A program made the translations under genes and the position numbers. Below, piece after piece: positions 6,069-6,637 of a stretch of 6,637 bases of DNA (position 1 is the stretch's first letter; each line of letters opens with the position of its first letter). Source of the DNA: Candidatus Methylomirabilota bacterium (GTDB taxonomy: Bacteria; Methylomirabilota; Methylomirabilia; Methylomirabilales; JACPAU01); NCBI GenBank assembly GCA_023249205.1, contig JAHFDC010000048.1, forward strand, positions 1-6,637, written 5' to 3'. The notes beneath the pieces were generated by a model. The model was not told where the DNA came from, did not search any database, and saw nothing but the letters and a program-made list of their open reading frames with translations.

Positions 6069-6637
6069 TGACCGGCCTCCTGGGAAGACGCGGGAAACGC
6101 GTCGGGGTGCAGGGCACGGGCGATGGCCTCCAGCCCCTCAACGATCCGGGGCCCGGGGCGGTGCAGCAGATCCCCGTCCAGGCTCCGGACCCGGCCCGCC
6201 TGCACGGCGCGGAGGACCTGCCAGCCTTCCCACCCCCGAACGGACTCCGACCGGAGCGGGCGGGAGCCCATCCCGGCCAGAAGGATCACGTCCGGATCCA
6301 CGCGAAGGACCTCCTCCAGGTTCAGGCGCGGGTAGCGGAGGTTGGTCCCCCCGGCCACGTTCTCTCCCCCGGCCACGCCGATGAGGGCATCAATGACGCT
6401 CCCCCGGCCGGCCGTGATCAGCGGGTCCGGCCAGAGGACGTAGAGAACACGCACCCGCGGCCGCCCCTGGACCTGCCGGGCCACCCAGGCAACCCGGGAC
6501 CGCATGCTCTCCACCACGGCGCTCGCGCGCGTCGGGCGACCGAGCAGCCGACCGACCGACTGGATGCTGGCGTAGATCGCGTCCAGGCCCTCCGGCCGAA
6601 CGACGAAGGTGGGAATCTGTAGGCGCTCAAGGAGCAG
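6065..6637 (-). CDS. btuF: Cobalamin-binding periplasmic protein, BtuF-like (5' end outside window)
   Basis: C-terminal 190 residues of a substrate-binding protein of the TroA/BtuF-type fold; the frame is open to the edge of the window, so the signal peptide and N-terminal lobe are missing. Visible hallmarks: LERLQIPTFVV near the start, with LDAIYASIQSVGRLLGR, the connecting helix between lobes; then RVLYVLWPDPLITAGRGSVI and ALIGVAGGENVAG, a stretch typical of BtuF-like and related metal-chelate binding proteins; then YPRLNLEEVLRVDPDVILL and a closing helix region (GPRIVEGLEAIARALHPD). It should deliver corrinoid in the periplasm to the BtuC permease, with which it overlaps by four bases (GTGA). 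Internal in-frame starts such as the GTG at 6517 would cut the fold in half and are not real. A siderophore- or haem-binding relative cannot be excluded from the fold alone. Confidence 0.87.
   Translation of the reverse strand: MLLERLQIPTFVVRPEGLDAIYASIQSVGRLLGRPTRASAVVESMRSRVAWVARQVQGRPRVRVLYVLWPDPLITAGRGSVIDALIGVAGGENVAGGTNLRYPRLNLEEVLRVDPDVILLAGMGSRPLRSESVRGWEGWQVLRAVQAGRVRSLDGDLLHRPGPRIVEGLEAIARALHPDAFPASSQEAGQ
6076..6081 (-). promoter_or_regulatory. btuC ribosome binding site supporting the GTG start
   Basis: AGGAGG on the minus strand lies seven bases before the GTG at 6068. It sits inside the last codons of btuF and fixes the start of btuC at a non-ATG codon that overlaps the btuF stop, as expected for translational coupling. 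Confidence 0.7.

Noticed and set aside
3199..6384. A 1061-codon open frame on the + strand opposite the btu genes
   Set aside because: It runs antisense to four well-supported genes, crosses their boundaries and the riboswitch, and its product is Arg/Pro/Gly-rich with no recognisable domain. Long antisense frames are expected in very GC-rich DNA.

Overview
The window is very GC-rich and carries a vitamin B12 (cobalamin/corrinoid) uptake locus of a diderm bacterium. An outer-membrane TonB-dependent receptor, a TonB energy transducer and a periplasmic-binding-protein ABC transporter all imply two membranes. The taxon cannot be fixed from this sequence. The base composition and gene style would suit a high-GC lineage such as Methylomirabilota/Rokubacteria, Myxococcota or an Acidobacteriota relative, but that is inference only.

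Layout in + coordinates: positions 1-278 are non-coding as far as I can see. Positions 279-1019 (+) encode a metallo-beta-lactamase-fold hydrolase with a complete set of metal ligands. It converges, with a 37-base gap, on a block transcribed entirely from the minus strand. In transcription order that block is: btuF-like binding protein (6637 to 6065, 5' end outside the window), btuC-like permease (6068 to 4980), btuD-like ATPase (4983 to 4204), a class-I type cobalamin riboswitch (about 4205 to 4037) with its expression platform, btuB-like receptor (3990 to 2116), and tonB (2094 to 1057).

How it works together: BtuB binds corrinoid at the cell surface and TonB energises its passage through the outer membrane. 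BtuF then captures it in the periplasm, and BtuC with BtuD pumps it across the inner membrane. btuF/btuC and btuC/btuD overlap by four bases (GTGA and ATGA), and btuB/tonB are 21 bases apart.

The most interesting feature is the placement of the riboswitch. It is not at the head of the operon but between the inner-membrane transporter genes and the outer-membrane genes. The 5' strand of its closing P1 helix overlaps the btuD stop codon. The expression platform holds a small hairpin whose loop is perfectly complementary to the aptamer's L5 loop and lies three bases from a strong btuB Shine-Dalgarno. This predicts kissing-loop control of btuB translation, possibly linked to ribosomes finishing btuD. 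No exbB/exbD, B12 biosynthesis gene, mobile element, CRISPR array or tRNA/rRNA was seen.
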